Source: Prosapia bicincta (lineage: Eukaryota > Arthropoda > Insecta > Hemiptera > Cercopidae). From it: DNA of 64,000 nt. A program made the position numbers and the translations under genes. The stretch is from contig JBAIZL010000006.1 in the NCBI GenBank assembly GCA_036971475.1, forward strand, positions 7,674,501 to 7,738,500, in the 5' to 3' direction. The notes beneath the pieces are model-generated. The model did not search any database and was not told the origin of the DNA. It was given only the letters and a program-made list of their open reading frames with translations. This document shows positions 41,101 through 54,358 of the stretch, in pieces. Positions within the stretch are counted from its first letter, which is position 1; every line of letters starts with the position of its first letter.

Positions 41101-41639
41101 ACTCCATATAATCTCTATGATGTAATATGTTTCTCCACTATAAGGACAAATTTGGGGAAACACAAGAGCGAGGAATGTGTCGAGCATGTATGGCAGAAAA
41201 CGCAACGCTAAGTAGTTCTAAGGGACAATAAAATCTATTACTAAAGCAGCTGTGACATACTGACATCCAGCATGATCGTCGCGTCTTTTAAAAGACTATA
41301 AGTCTGCGACGAGTAAAGTCCCGGGAGAAATTAAATCTCTTCACTATTGTCACAATAACAACGCTATCTATACATACTTAGGAGTAGAATCTACAACTTC
41401 TAAGGGATTCATAAAAGGCAATAAGTTGTTTGTCAATCCAAACAATCCCAAGAGAAAACAAATCGCGTCACCATTTTAAAGAGAGTGCTATCTAACCTTC
41501 CTTTATAAACTCCATTAAATCTTTAAGAACAATTTGTATTGCTTATACTGCTTTTTATTGCTTATAAAGAATTAAAATACAAGTAAAGAGAAATGCAGTA
41601 AAACATCTTTTGAATTTTGTAATAATGTTTACTAACTTA

Positions 41640-42550
41640 ATAGCCAACACCCACCCTTGGCTGTTGAGCCATTGAGGGAAGCGCTGACCAGTAGGGATGT
41701 GCTTTCTTGAAGATCTTACTATTGCAATCCTCAGCGTGTGCAAAGCTGTGCATCCTTGAAGGTATTCGACATACATGACTTCACTACTATACAGCAGACA
41801 CGCCAGGGTCGGCAGTACATGGAGTGGTGGAGGTACGCAGGAAGATAGTCATGTCCAGCCTTCTTTCTGAATGCTGCAACGCTAATAGCTCAGGGCAATC
41901 TATGGTTAACTAGTCTCCCAACCGTTCTCCTGCTGAAAGTTTCTGTGAGATTCCATTGTTGGCGGACATCTTTATTAGGGACTTGGAGGAGTATAGTGAA
42001 CTCAGAAGCTCAAGCTGGGAGAGGGTTACACCCTATTTGGCTAGTCTGTCAGGCTCTTCATTGCCAGTGATGTTTACTTGCCTTGGGATCCACTGGATTC
42101 CAGGTCTGGTAGCTAACTCACAGTCGTAATTGCTAAGGTGGACCCCGAGAGCAGAATATCCCACAAAATAATGTAGTAGCATGCATCAACGGCTTCCTTT
42201 GATCCCGGCACGGATGATCCATCAGTGTAAACTTAGAACCATTCTGGTGCAGGGTATGGTTCACTTATTAGTCCGTGGGTGGCACATCTAAGCCCCCGAT
42301 CAGAAGTGGGCTCTGTTATGAGAAGATCTGCCTCAGGGAGCTCCGGGAAGTAGTCCGGATAAGCAATAGGCGCAGCCAGTTCTCCGAGAATAACTCCTAC
42401 AAAGGTCTTGGAAACAGACAAGAGATGTTCGATGGGTTGTTTGTCTACCTGTGGGTTTACGTTACTCGTCCTAGAAACACAGGGATAACGTCTCTGTGCG
42501 TATTTTCAGCGGTTCCACCGCAGCTTTTACTTCCTTGTCAGTGATAGAGG
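41640..42550 (-). pseudogene. non-LTR retrotransposon relic, duplicate copy (RT end, RNase H, tail)
   Basis: This is the duplicate of the 29539-30500 relic and is more complete upstream. On the minus strand VYTDGSS (about 42232-42212) is the RNase H start with its catalytic aspartate. After a frameshift, IQWIPRQVNITGNE follows at about 42100-42060. The minus frame 42233-42421 is the linker between reverse transcriptase and RNase H. The C-terminal tail (41640-41980) is broken by stops. It is an inactive fragment that supports the clade call for both copies (I/R1/Jockey-like, RNase H-bearing). Confidence 0.7.
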
Positions 42551-42829
42551 TAGACTTTGCACATCAATTATCACTCTTAAAAGAGATAAATATGTGGTGT
42601 GTTTACTGGCTGTGACCGCCGTCTCACTACCATAACAATTTAAGGCAGAAAATATTAAAATTATTTCAGATTTTTCTCTAACAATTTTAATTTTGATTCT
42701 TAGCTTGGCTCAGCAACACGCAGTCATTTTCAGGTCATCTCGTCATTTAATAACTTTATTAAAATAATAAAACGAGTGCAAAGATTAAAAACTCCGCCAC
42801 CCGCCTTCTTCTAATTAAGCATCCAGTTT

Positions 42830-42965
42830 CAGGAGTGCCATGGTTTTAAATTATTTACACTACACGGCGAAGTACAACGTCTTTTTTTGTTTAATTACTT
42901 CAGAAACTTTGTGGCTGTTCCGCCCAGGCAGGCGCATCAAAAACGAAATGTTTTACCTAGAACAG
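42830..42965. repeat. three-copy repeat R2, copy 2
   Basis: TTAAATTATTTACACTACAC followed by GGCGAAGTACAACG, the duplicate of 30740-30850. Confidence 0.6.
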
Positions 42966-43659
42966 GCGCTGGACCACTTATTATGGTGAAGTTTTTAAAA
43001 CATTTCTCAATAAAAATCCATTTTTAAATAAAAACTAAATTATTGGAAAGGCGATTAACTTTGGCAACAAGCGTGCATTATTCAGTATATCTATTGGTTA
43101 AGATCATGGTAAAATAAATAGCTTACTATGTTTTTAATAGGTAATTGCTTAACATTTTATTACATTCAAGAGTGTAATATGTAATGTATTAGCCAGTATG
43201 CTAATGGACAAATATTAAAGAAACTTCCAATCGGAAATTAAAATTTATACTGTTCTTTATGCCGTAAAAACAGTTTCAAAAATTTCCTAACCAAAGGATT
43301 TTGTTCACAGGAATTCATTTTACTAAAGTAATTTCATTATTGGATAAGTTCATTACCTTACTTAATTACTAGACTTTCATAGCCCCGTTGTTTTTAAACT
43401 TTTGCCAGTTCAGGTCTTTGATGAAGTATTTATTATTCTCATAAAAGTTTCAATTAAATCATGTTCCGATGTAACTTTATTCGGAGTCGCCATCTATGGG
43501 AAATTTGCTTCGGATCTTTTGAACTAATATTCGTGGAAGTACGTAATCTGAATTAAGTTTAACTGAAATTTTATTATAGTTTTTTTGTTTTTGTTTTAGC
43601 ATAGCCGTAACTTATGATAAAGCTTTAAATCTTCTATAAAGCATCTTTATAAAGTACAA

Positions 43660-44815
43660 ACATGGAAAGTTGAAATATTAAAATCCTAATTCTAAATTTT
43701 AGATAAACATTTACGTTTGTATTTGGTAACAATATTTTATTGTTATTTATTTAACAATATTTTTATGTTAATATTATTATTTTTTAATGTTTTAGTTATT
43801 CCTTTTATGTTGTATCCTGTGTATGTGAATGTAACCCATTTTGTTGTTGTTTGTGGTTCGATTTTAGGTTGTTTTAATTTATTTATTATTTTAAATTCTA
43901 ATTTATCTGTAGTTTTTTTTATTTTATACATGTTTTGGGGCAATTCGAGGTATTATTTGTTTTTCTTTGGTTTTACTTCATTATTTAGAGGCAGTTTTAG
44001 CATTCTGTATAAGAGTGAGTTGTAAGCAGCCATTTTATGTTGTGGAGGATGGTTGGAGTGACTTGGTATTGTATTAATGGTTTGTGTGGGTTTCCTATAA
44101 ATTGAGTATTCAATGTTACTTGTATTTATGTTTATTGTTAGGTCTAGGTAGTTTATTTCTTCCTCCATGGTGAATTGTATGTTGGGATGTAAGTTATTGA
44201 TTTCATTTAGAATGATGTTATTATTTATTGCTTTATTTTGTGAGATGTATAATCCATCGTCAACATACAGTATCCAATGTCCGTCGTGTGTTTTTATGAT
44301 TTGTGTGAATAATTCGTCAAGCTTTTGGAGGTAAATTTCTGATATTATACTTGAAAGTGGTGATCCCATTGCTAATCCATCTGTTTGTTTATATATCTTA
44401 TTATTTCGTTTTTGAATAGTTTTTGTTTCAATTTGTTAATTTGGTTTATTTGTATTTTATTTTCAATGTGATTTCCTTTTTTGATTTTTTTGTTGACGAT
44501 TTTGTTGTTTTCGTGTGATGCAGTGTTTCTGATGTTATCTTGATTTTCGTAATTTATGAGATTTATTGCCAGTTCTGTTTCTACTATGAGGTTTTCTATT
44601 GTGCTTTGTAATTTTGGTTTGATGTTGTTTTTGTGCTATTTTCGAGTATCTTTAATTCTGGTTTGGTGAAATTCGTTTTTGTGAGGTTTATAAAATTGGG
44701 GTTCAATTGATGGATTGTTGTGATATTGTCTATGTTATTTTGTTTTTCTATTATTTTGTTAACTTTAGATTCTATAATTTGTAATATATCTTGTAAATCA
44801 TTAATGATAATATTA
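43660..44815 (-). pseudogene. Penelope-like retroelement relic, internal deletion and no endonuclease
   Basis: On the minus strand about 44800-44640 encodes an N-terminal segment with NPNFINLTKTNFT and ELKIL, typical of Penelope-like proteins. After about 44400 the reading jumps to KIYKQTDGLAMGSPLSS and the frame 44369-43953, which holds WILYVDDGLYIS (the YVDD RT catalytic box) and SIYRKPTQTINTIP. A frameshift leads into 43943-43743 (thumb). The RT fingers and palm start are deleted between the N-terminal piece and GLAMGSP. The GIY-YIG domain is missing because the element ends at about 43.66 kb. It is related to, but distinct from, the 14.6-17.5 kb copies. Confidence 0.8.
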
Positions 44816-44958
44816 CGAAAATCAAGATAACATCAGGAACACAGCATCACACGAAATCAACAAAATAATCAACAAAAAAAAAATCAAAAAAGAAAACCAC
44901 ATTGAAAATAAAATACAAATAAACAAAATTAACAATTTGAAACAATTGTTTTAAATCA
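44816..44958 (+). mobile_element. inverted 5' fragment of the Penelope-like relic
   Basis: Starting CGAAAATCAAGATAACATCA, this piece is the reverse complement of 44405-44550 with few differences. It therefore forms an inverted repeat with a spacer of about 265 bases and a second head-to-head Penelope arrangement. Confidence 0.8.
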
Positions 44959-45656
44959 GAAATTCCCGAGAGAAATCAAAAGGCCGTGGCATGTGCGACA
45001 ATAGCATACGTGAGTTTTTCAATTGCAGTCTCGCTGCGCTACTCAGACACACCAAATCTATCTACCATGCCGGGTTGCAGAGTCGAGTTGCAGAGTTGTT
45101 GATTTGGAAATAAATATTAATTGCTACATTAGAAAATTTATTACGGGCTGAGTTGAATGTAAAAAGCAGGGGAAATGGTCATGTATTTCTACCCTAAGGA
45201 AATATATACATATCAGACAACCTAAGGCAAAAATTAAACTACAATTTAAGTTTAAAGATAAAACAACTACACAATACAAAGACTAAACTATCGAAAACCT
45301 AATACTAATAAAAAATATAATAAATAAGACAGAATACTTATGTATATTTAAAGAATATTCTACAACAAACAGAATGTGTTGAATATTCTAGACACAAACA
45401 TAGAAAATATCGAGCATTAGAAATGATTTGTACAGGATAAAATTACCTATGCTAATTTAAGGAAGATATTTTACTGAGTAGGTTTCGTCAGTACAAACTA
45501 CGTCACTAACTGTAACATATTCATTACTGAGCGTGCAAAGTGGGTCGGCAAGGCTCGCAGTCATTCTATCTTAGTAACTATAATGTCTTTAATACATCAA
45601 AATTTCTTAGTACTTATATTAACTCGAAGATTTTACATTTCAAATTGATATTGATA
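44959..45656. other. non-coding stretch
   Basis: Bases 44965-45110 are GC-richer; the rest is AT-rich. I see no recognisable element. The duplication homology does not continue here. Confidence 0.5.
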
Positions 45657-45664
45657 TTTTATAG

Positions 45665-46443
45665 CAGGGACGGCCAACTAGCGCCCCGCGACCTGGTTAA
45701 TTGTGGATTCAGATGAATGTTAAAAACATTAAATGATTGATTAATTGACAAATATTAGAATATAGATTGGTATAGGTTTGGTTGAACACGGCAATTGTCC
45801 CCAGTGAGAGCTTTGTGACTTGTAAAGGGATCCATTTTTTTAAAAAAGCCCAGAAACTTGAACGGCATTTTGGGGTCAAGTGCTTGAGGAGAAATGTCCC
45901 AAACTAAGGGACTTCAGTAGGAAAATAGTTTCAATGTTTGGAAGCAAATATCTTTGTGAGTGTTACTTTTAAACAATGAAATATATAAAACCAAGTCACC
46001 GCTATAGACAAACAAACAACCCCAGCTAAGGATTGCTACCATTCAGGATTCCCAATGAGATTGGATTAAGATTGGGTTAATTAGGTTAGGATTTTATGAA
46101 CTGATGAACAATTCTGCCCACCAATAGTGTCCTCAGTTATGCGAAGTAGTTCTTAAGGATGGTTTTAAATTTGAATAAATTAGAGATTTTTCCAATACTG
46201 TGTTCCAGTTTAATATTATACTTGTTTTGACCCTTTGTGCATTGAGCTTGATATTAAATGTGTATGAAAATATTTTGCGCAACGTTTATGGATTCATATT
46301 ATATTAAATACCACGCATACTATACTATATACGTATTGCCTACATTTGGCTTATTGATGTATCTGTGGAATTAGCTATACGGCCCTTGTAATTACTGAAA
46401 ATATTATAGTGACCCTTTAGGGTTGAGAAGTTGGCCATCCCTG
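45665..46443. mobile_element. hAT-like non-autonomous DNA transposon
   Basis: CAGGGACGGCCAACT at the left end and AGTTGGCCATCCCTG at the right end are inverted repeats with one mismatch, and both termini match the CAG...CTG ends of hAT elements. The flanking octamers TTTTATAG (45657-45664) and TTTCAAAG (46444-46451) agree at six of eight positions, which fits a decayed 8-bp hAT target duplication. The 779-bp interior has no transposase frame. Family assignment rests on ends and target length. Confidence 0.7.
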
Positions 46444-46849
46444 TTTCAAAGTAAAAACATAATAAAAAAAGCAATAAATGCAAAACATAATGTCCTCGAT
46501 ATTTGTATAACAAGAAATTGTGCATAACATTTATTGTAATGTACATTCAATTTATTTTAGATTATATCTAACCTATCAATACTTATGGTTGCTAAAAGGC
46601 TACTACAGCCACAGTATTAAATTGAATAGCATTATAACTTAATATTGTATAGTAAATGAAATGACATAAACGCTTTTATAGAAACTAACCTGAAGGGCTT
46701 GTATGCAATATTATTTTACTTAATTAGGATATCAGCTGTACGTTATAGCGTGGTTACCGCCATCTATTAATTATTAGTAGCATCTATAATAATAATTCCT
46801 AACTTCAATATAAAAGTATGAACCTGGGTCAGAAATGTAGTGCGTTACA

Positions 46850-47030
46850 TTTTTAATGCTTTTTAAAAAAAGTATCAACCTTTCCGCCTCTGACAGGACT
46901 ACAAGTATGCCAGAAACTTTCCTCGAGTGTATTTTACATTAACTTCTCAAAGTTTTGTGTCTATCGGATAAACCGTCTAGGATGACATCAGAGACACACT
47001 GACAAACATTTATTTTACTTATACATATTT
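46850..47030. repeat. dispersed transposon-tail-like segment
   Basis: The CTGACAGGACTACAAGTATG to TCTATCGGATAAACCG, GATGACATCAGAGACACACT order resembles repeat tails common in arthropod genomes. The family is not identified and there is no coding capacity. Confidence 0.35.
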
Positions 47031-48570
47031 ATCAAATGTTTTTGTTTTTCAAAGCATATAAGTTTGAGTAAAAATAAGCTTCAATGAAATTACAATTTTG
47101 AAATCGGAACAGCGTAATCGCCCCTTGAAGAAAAGGTGCGCCACCGCTAATTGGCGTGTCCTTAATTAAAACACATTTACTCTATTATGTCTGCGCCCTA
47201 TTCACAGTCCCCATCTCTTGGCGGTTTCCTTAATTAAGAAATGCAGGTATATAGAGTAATTTCATCCAGAACTGTAATTGCGAATTACTAAGATTGAGTC
47301 AAATGTGGTAGAATCATGTGTTTGGAAATATTAGTATAGATATTGCTTTCGTGTGTTTAATTACCATGAAAATAGACGTAAAAAATATTGGTCCATATTT
47401 AAAAAAAAATAATATAGGTTTCTAATATTACATTTGTTATTTAGGGTCATAAGAAAACAGCGCCATGTTAACAAATTTCTTTATCATTACGTTTTTTAAA
47501 AATTTTATCTTGCGATTGTTAATATTTGTTAGACGAATGTTATTATTATTACAAGGATTTGAATTCGTTTTTGTTTTTATCTATGATTTTCTTCTACCCT
47601 CTTTTATTGTAAAACGATGGAACGAGTAAGTGGCAACATTATAGGTAACATCAATATAGCTATTGGCTTAGTTCTAATATTGGAGTCATAAACTTCAAAA
47701 CTTCTGTACATGGCGTTGAAAAATGATGATATATCAGCAAAAACATTTTAATCGGAGTTTGAGAGAACCAATTTTTTATTTTCTAGTAAAACTTCACAAA
47801 ACCCATCATTTTCTACTACACAACTTTAAAAAATGTAGATGACAGTGAATCGATAACACTGGACTTTTAATTTTTGTCAAGAGTAACTTACTATTAAGAG
47901 ATCATCAAAGTGACCTGAGTATTTACGAAAGTTAAACATGGGGGTTAATGCTATCAGCTGTTCTATCTTTACGTAGATGTATTTTAGAGGTTATGTTTTA
48001 AAACATTTTTCAAGTCCAATATCCTGTAAGAAATATTCACGTATCTTTAGAGGTGTCAAAAGTTTAGATTATATTAAACCATGTGATCACTATTTTATAA
48101 AACAAGTGTTTTTATTTTTAGTAGGTTTTTTACTTCATGTAGGTTACATTAGTAGTAACTTTAAACTTACGTCTAAGGAGAGTTGTATTTCTACTTATTA
48201 AGTAAATAGTAAGTATAGTCATCTAATACAGTGACATGTTATTGGCTAAAATTATATTTATTGCGTTCATTTACTAAAATATATTTATTATTATTTAAAA
48301 TTTCAAAATCTTGTTTGCTGTTCATGACTAGCTGGTTGGTAATCACTTATTACTGCGACCAGATACTCGAAGGATGAAGATGTTAAAGACGGAAACGTTT
48401 CCTCCAAGAGTATGTAAACAATTTAACAACTTATGGTAAAACAGAATGTCTAATCGCAAGTAATTTCAAAGTGTAATCAATATTTAAAAGTTAAATTTAA
48501 ATACTTTAAAAATGTATTGTAAAATTAAAATTGGAAAATGTTAGTTTATATTAATAAAAACTTGTTTCTT
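47031..48570. other. AT-rich non-coding stretch
   Basis: Contains one open frame of 74 codons (47977-48201) without a recognisable domain. Bases 48360-48410 hold a CGAAGGATGAAGATG...GGAAACG string only loosely like the Penelope terminal motif. Confidence 0.5.
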
Positions 48571-48574
48571 TGTG

Positions 48575-48760
48575 TATTCTATGTATTTTCCGTAGGACAG
48601 GAGAATCTATATGAATACAAATGAATTTTTGTCTATATGTCTCTTATGGCTTCGAAAACCATTCATTCAACCGACATGAAACTTTGGTACGTTATTGAAT
48701 TACACTGCTTGGAAGCTTCTGGCATATTTGGGGTCCGACTGGGAGCTCTAACGTAATAAT
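48575..48760. repeat. dispersed transposon-tail-like segment
   Basis: GGCTTCGAAAACCATTCATT and CCGACATGAAACTTTGGTAC resemble a repeat-tail type frequent in arthropods. The family is not determined. Confidence 0.35.
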
Positions 48761-48997
48761 AAAAACAAACAACAAAAATATTACAAATGCGGCCGCCTAT
48801 TTTTATGACCAAGATTCTTAATTTTTTTATTGATATTAAGAATTATGATAATAATCAACAAGCAACAGCAACTAATAATCAATATATGGCGGTAATCAGG
48901 CTGTGACGTACCGCTAATACTTACATTAAGTGAAAAGAAAATTTCATACAATAACGTCAACATTTTAAAATTGTATTAATGAATAAATATTTGATAA

Positions 48998-49090
48998 AAC
49001 TGTATTGACATCAATTGACAAGCACTACGGGTTACAGTGTGTATTAGAACTTGACTGGATAATTATAAACGTATTTTATTAACGATTCTT
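48998..49090 (+). repeat. dispersed short repeat family R1, copy 5
   Basis: ACTGTATTGACATCAATTGA, a worn TTAGAACTTGACTGGAT and GTATTTTATTAACGATT follow the family order. Confidence 0.5.
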
Positions 49091-52000
49091 GTTATACCTT
49101 GTAAAATCTTGTTATAATCAAATTATTAGACTATCGATAACAACAACCACAAGATAAAAAAGAAAACTCAACATTGAACAAATATTATAGTTGGCATCCT
49201 GGTATTAAATTCTTTTCCAGGCTGACCGACAAAGATTTATAATATTTTCCTGACCTCAAATCCTATCGCAGGTTCTCATAATGACGTAATAATACAGTGA
49301 AACATCGAAATAATATATATTATCTACATTGCAATAATAATTTCACCATACGTGAACTAAAGACAATATTACAGTTTGTGAAATGGTTTGTTGTGTCAAA
49401 CGTGTTTTATCTTTGGTAATATATTTAAATTTTAGTTGAAGAACCCTAGTAACTGGTGCATACAGTACATTGTAGATGGGCTACAACAAAGCTCTGCAAA
49501 CAGTGACGTTTCTAAGAAATGTATAGAGTTCCGGAAATGTTTAGGCTCCGGACATAGAATTCATAGCCTGCATTCTCCCATAATATCGCTACATAATAGA
49601 ATCAAATTACGGATATAGTGATTAATTGAATGGCTGCAACTTGTGGCATTCGTAACATTAATGCTTCGAGTATTGGAGTATTTGAATCATTTTAATGAAC
49701 TTATTTCGGTATTTATCTCATAGTGCTCGGTAAATATATTCAACTTGGAACATTTATCCTTGCAAATAGTTTTAAATTCAGTTGTTATAAAACATATTTC
49801 AAGATAACATGATAATTTATTTAGGATAGTGAATAATAGAAATCCAATATCAAACTTGATTTATTTAAACAACACATTATAGGACGTGTCGAGGTTATGT
49901 ATTAGGCTAATTTATGATAGACGTACTAGGTTTATTCTTTTACTGCATGTCTCTGAAACATTGTCACTTAAACGACTGTAAGGCCTACAGCGAATAGGTA
50001 AAAGCAAAGGATTGTGTAGATAATATTGAGATAGGAAGGGGCACCTTGGTGGTGCCGATACAGTGGGTAAGATCAGTGGATAAAAATCTTATATCCTAAT
50101 AAGTTTACTTGATTTATTCTAAGTTATAAATTCAGAAAGTTTATTTTCGTAACGGTCGAATGTAAAGGTCTTGCCATTTAGAGCAAAATATATTTCTCAT
50201 GGAATCAAAACAAAAGAAATTAAAAATTTAAGGCAAAACTAAAGTTGATGTTATATCCTTCTAAAATATACTCAACATTTTCTGAATGATGCTGAGGTCC
50301 TTTGAACAATACAAAAGGTTGTTTATTATTATGGAATATCTTGATAACAAAGATGTTTTAGAAACTTCTAGAAAAATATTTAAATGTTTAAACGAAATTC
50401 ATAAAAACGTTCTTGCAGATTACTACACTATAAATGTAAATGCATTTTTTTAATTAATGAAAAGACTCTACAATATTAGTATTTATAATTACACAATTAT
50501 TTATTGCTAATAGTCTTTACTTTAAAATATTGAATCTTCCTTTTTATATCTACTAATTGCCTTCTCGTGAAACTTCAAGCTCGTGAAAAATTCATTTTGT
50601 GCAGATTTAAGGAAAGTTTTTCAAAAGGTGAATATTTAAAAAAAAGCGACTTCTATAGTTTATGAATATAGTCCAATGTATATAGTCCAGTAATATAGTC
50701 CAATGGATAAAACATTTTTTATATATAAAATAAAATAATTTACCCACAGATGTATATAGATAACGAATTGTATTTCTGAACAAAGCTAACGTTGTAGAAT
50801 TTTATACCAAGATTTTTGATATCCACTATCAAAATATCTATGCTTTTGTGTAGCAAGATCAGAAGGAACAAAAAATAGTCAATATTTTATGTAGATATTT
50901 ATTTGCAAAATCGTTTTATTGCGTCTCGTGTAAGTACAATTACGTGTCTAATTAATATTTTAATATTTCAATAATAAATATTGAAGTTGCTTGATGTAAT
51001 CCTTCTGAATAAACTATATTTAAAAAGTACTTAATCAAGTGAATACGTAATTTCTTACTTGTTGACGTCTTTCAAAACATTCGTTCCTTTTAGGAAGCTA
51101 ACCCTCTACACATGTAATAATGAACGTTTGTAAAGGTGTCAAAAAGTAAGCAATTATGTATTCAATTAGTTAAGTACTTTTTAAATACAGAATAACTATT
51201 GATTGTTAAACAAAAAATAATACTTTAAGGTAACAATAACAGATTTACAGACACAAAACCCTGCAATGACCCCTCAAGCAAAGGGCAGTTCTCCACTGTA
51301 CATACAACAAGGGGCAGGTTTTTTGTTCCAATGTCAACAGAAAGGGAACAATTTAATAATAAGGTCAAGACACTCCTTGAACAATCTCTCTTGTCTGGGA
51401 TTTGTTGACTGCGTAGAATTATTATTTGCTTAGGAAATAGTTTCTCGTGTTATTAAAATGAAAACTCGTTATAGAAACGTTTTAGTTGTGTAGCCAATTG
51501 TTATTTCAGAAAGTTTAAAAATTTTTGCTGAGCATTTCAATGTAATTTCCCATATGTGCATAGAGAATTGAGATTAAACAATGGTCACGTGTGATAACCG
51601 TAGTCACCCCTTCAGCCTCTGGATGGACATGTCGTCAATCACATGCGGCAGTGTTTCGGTAAGATAAACTGATTGTTATACAAACCCACGCAAATATAAC
51701 ACATTATACACACACCCGCGCAAGCGCGCGAGCACTGGCACTGATATCGAATCATCAAATACAATTATAAATAAATTTTAAAGACTGTGTAATAATTGTT
51801 TACTTCATTGTTGTAAGATATTCATAAATATGAAAAGTAGAAATTTGAATATCTAGAATCATGAAATATTATTATAAACATTAAAAGTTTCATTCATTCA
51901 CTCGCCAGGCCTAACAGGTGGTGAAGCTATTAGACTTTAGATGTTATAAACTAATGCACAGTCGTGATGGCTCACTCGAGTAATGAATAAGGTGGTGTCT

Positions 52001-52384
52001 TAATAAAATCTAGATCTATTTGGAGTTCAGAACTGCGTGGAATAAAAAAGATCTTCAGGCATGTTCAACAATTTCCTTGATAAATATCATTTAAGTTCTG
52101 AACAGCTGTAAATAAAAGAAATAAAACAATGTAATATTATTAATTACTATCCACCGTGGTTTAATATGATAGGAAAAGGGTTTGAGAGGCGTTGTGTAAA
52201 TAATTTTGTTTTTATTGGACGCTCTTCATGTTTTCTAAGCATGTAAGAAAAGTGTAGAGGAAATGATTTATAGAATGAACGCTCTAAAGCGCTCTAAAGC
52301 GATGAAACCAGTAAAGGAAAGTGAGAGGTTCCCTCGCGGTGCATCTTACAAAGTCCATTAGATGAAGAAACCGAAATAATCTTT
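49091..52384. other. AT-rich non-coding stretch
   Basis: Over 3 kb with one 60-codon frame (49436-49618) and no recognisable motif. Short local echoes such as ATATAGTCCAATG (50668-50704) are present. No RNA gene or element end is legible. Confidence 0.5.
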
Positions 52385-52845
52385 TACTCTTTTTTTAGGT
52401 GAAGAAGATGAAGAAAGGAAGAAAAATCGGTCAGATCAAATATCTTTTTAAGAATAACTGACATATATGCCTACCGCCTCCGTTAATGCTTTTCTCAACA
52501 GTAATTAATAAGCTATACAAGACTGGTAAAAGTAGCATATGCAAACAATATATATTTTTTAATAATTCCATAATTTTATAAAAAATACAAATTTCTTCTT
52601 CTTTCACCCGCCTTTTTTTTAGGTGAAATAGATAAAGAAAGAAAGAAAAATTGGCCGAATGAAATATTTTTCCTGCAATTTGTTTTAAATGACTGAAAAA
52701 TACTGATTCCTTTAATGTTTTTCCTAACAGAAGTTACTAATAATACAAATTTGTTAAAGTAGCATAATATTATTATTATTAATATTATTGCATATTATGC
52801 ACAATAATATATGTATTATTTTATTTCCTTAATTTTATAAACATT
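52385..52845 (+). repeat. about 230-bp diverged tandem duplication
   Basis: TTTTTTTAGGTGAAGAAGAT (about 52391) and TTTTTTTTAGGTGAAATAGA (about 52613) start two parallel stretches. These share AAAGAA-GAAAAAT-GG-C, AATGNTTTTC, GTAAAGTAGCAT-like and ATTTTATAAA landmarks in the same order. Confidence 0.6.
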
Positions 52846-53016
52846 AGGAACATTTAATATAATAATGGTTTCTCTTGAAAATGCATAATACCGGAAACTA
52901 CCCCTTTTCGACAAAACATATATCAAAAAAGGTGGGCATATGAAATATTTAATTTTAATAACACAGATATCTACGCAAAGAATAAGGAAATCTTACAGAG
53001 AATATATGCCTAATAG

Positions 53017-53274
53017 GTGGTGCCAACATCGGTGGAAAACAAGGTTAAACAAGATGGAATAGCGCCAAATGGCCAAAAACATCTACGACGATACGAGCAG
53101 GATTTTAATAAACCCCGATATATTCTCAATCTTGTACGCCTTAGAAATGTTCTATCCCCAGACAGTCAGGCTATTTACTACGGGCAACGTCCCTGCTATG
53201 GAATATATTACCATCTGGATGAGGTAAAGGTACTTGTTAGTCTACTCCACAAAGTTAATGGAGTAATTTACTAG
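53017..53274 (+). other. open frame of 85 codons, possible exon or TE fragment
   Basis: This block is GC-richer than its flanks and open in two forward frames. The ATG frame runs 85 codons. A second frame, open from about 53070 to 53225, is rich in aromatic and aliphatic residues and ends at GATGAG|GTAAAG, a good match to a splice donor. I recognise neither product. A small exon, a relic of a mobile element or chance are all possible. Confidence 0.2.
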
Positions 53275-53279
53275 AGTAA

Positions 53280-54340
53280 TTCAAAGGTGGCAAATTAATG
53301 TTTTGTAATTAGTTTATTGTAAGAAATATTTTAAGCGATAGATAAATACGTTTACTTACTTCTTACATCTGTGTAATTAATAAATCTACGTGAAACAGAA
53401 ATTAGTTACAGGGTATATTTGTGCTAACTTTATATGCGTGTCATAGACGTTTTTGGCAAGAACTCTTATAGGTTTCATCTAAAATATATAAAATCGCAGT
53501 TGAAGCTTCATTGTCGTAACAATAAAGTTACAGCTTTGGTGACCCCAAGTTTATACCAAGACTAATACCTCAGCATTAAAACTTGGCTCCGACCGAGTTT
53601 AACTTGCTCTTTGGGACGTGACTCTAGTTGTCTTTGTAGCTAACGACCGTTTTACCAAAACAGTTTTTCTCATCACACATTATAACCGCGGTGTAAACTT
53701 CTTAATCTCTTTCTGATCTGGAGAAGTAGATGGTTGCATAAAATAAAGAATTAATTATGTCTCATTTTACATCGTTTTGCCTTTTAATTTCATTTTTTAC
53801 TGTACTCGTATTATTATTCACAAACCACGGAAAGGATTTACTCTTTATTTTTCCTACAGAGAATATCAAGTATTCTCTTCCTAGATTGATTCGTCTGTGA
53901 AAGTAAGTAATATTTTCTTGTCAAGAACTCTGTCCCAAAAGTATTTACAGAATGCCCTGACAGGCGTTCAATTTTAGATTCAAAATAGGTAGATTGTTTC
54001 GTCACTTATTAAATTTACTTAAATTCAAAATTCCAAATATTTAATAAAATTTCGAAAAGTGTACTCGAAAACAAATTTTTAAATAAATTTTAATATAGTT
54101 AAATTATGTAAGAACATAGTCCTAACTTAAACCTGTTTAGAGAGAGGGCTCTGACATGAGTAAAATATCTTTACCAATGGTAATACAAATGTCACCTCGT
54201 ATGAAACTGTTGGTATTAGACAATTAAGGAAGGAAAGGTTTACATATTACCACAACTTTGGCTGTACTGCGGGGTGTTTAAAGTCCTGATATCTTCCGCG
54301 TTGTTGCTGGTATATAGTTTTTAATAGAAATGAATCGAGG
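53280..54340. other. non-coding stretch
   Basis: No open frame over 60 codons and no named repeat. Confidence 0.5.
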
Positions 54341-54358
54341 CAAAATATGTGGTTAATC

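Noticed and set aside
42275..42544. Plus-strand 89-codon frame
   Set aside because: It overlaps, antisense, the reverse transcriptase/RNase H linker of the non-LTR relic, so it is a shadow.
43717..44025. Plus-strand hydrophobic frame of 102 codons
   Set aside because: It is the antisense shadow of the Penelope-like relic on the minus strand.
48361..48410. Another Penelope-type terminal motif (GATGAAGATG...GGAAACG)
   Set aside because: No CTGANGA, no convincing stem before GAAA and no inverted partner; the likeness is too weak.
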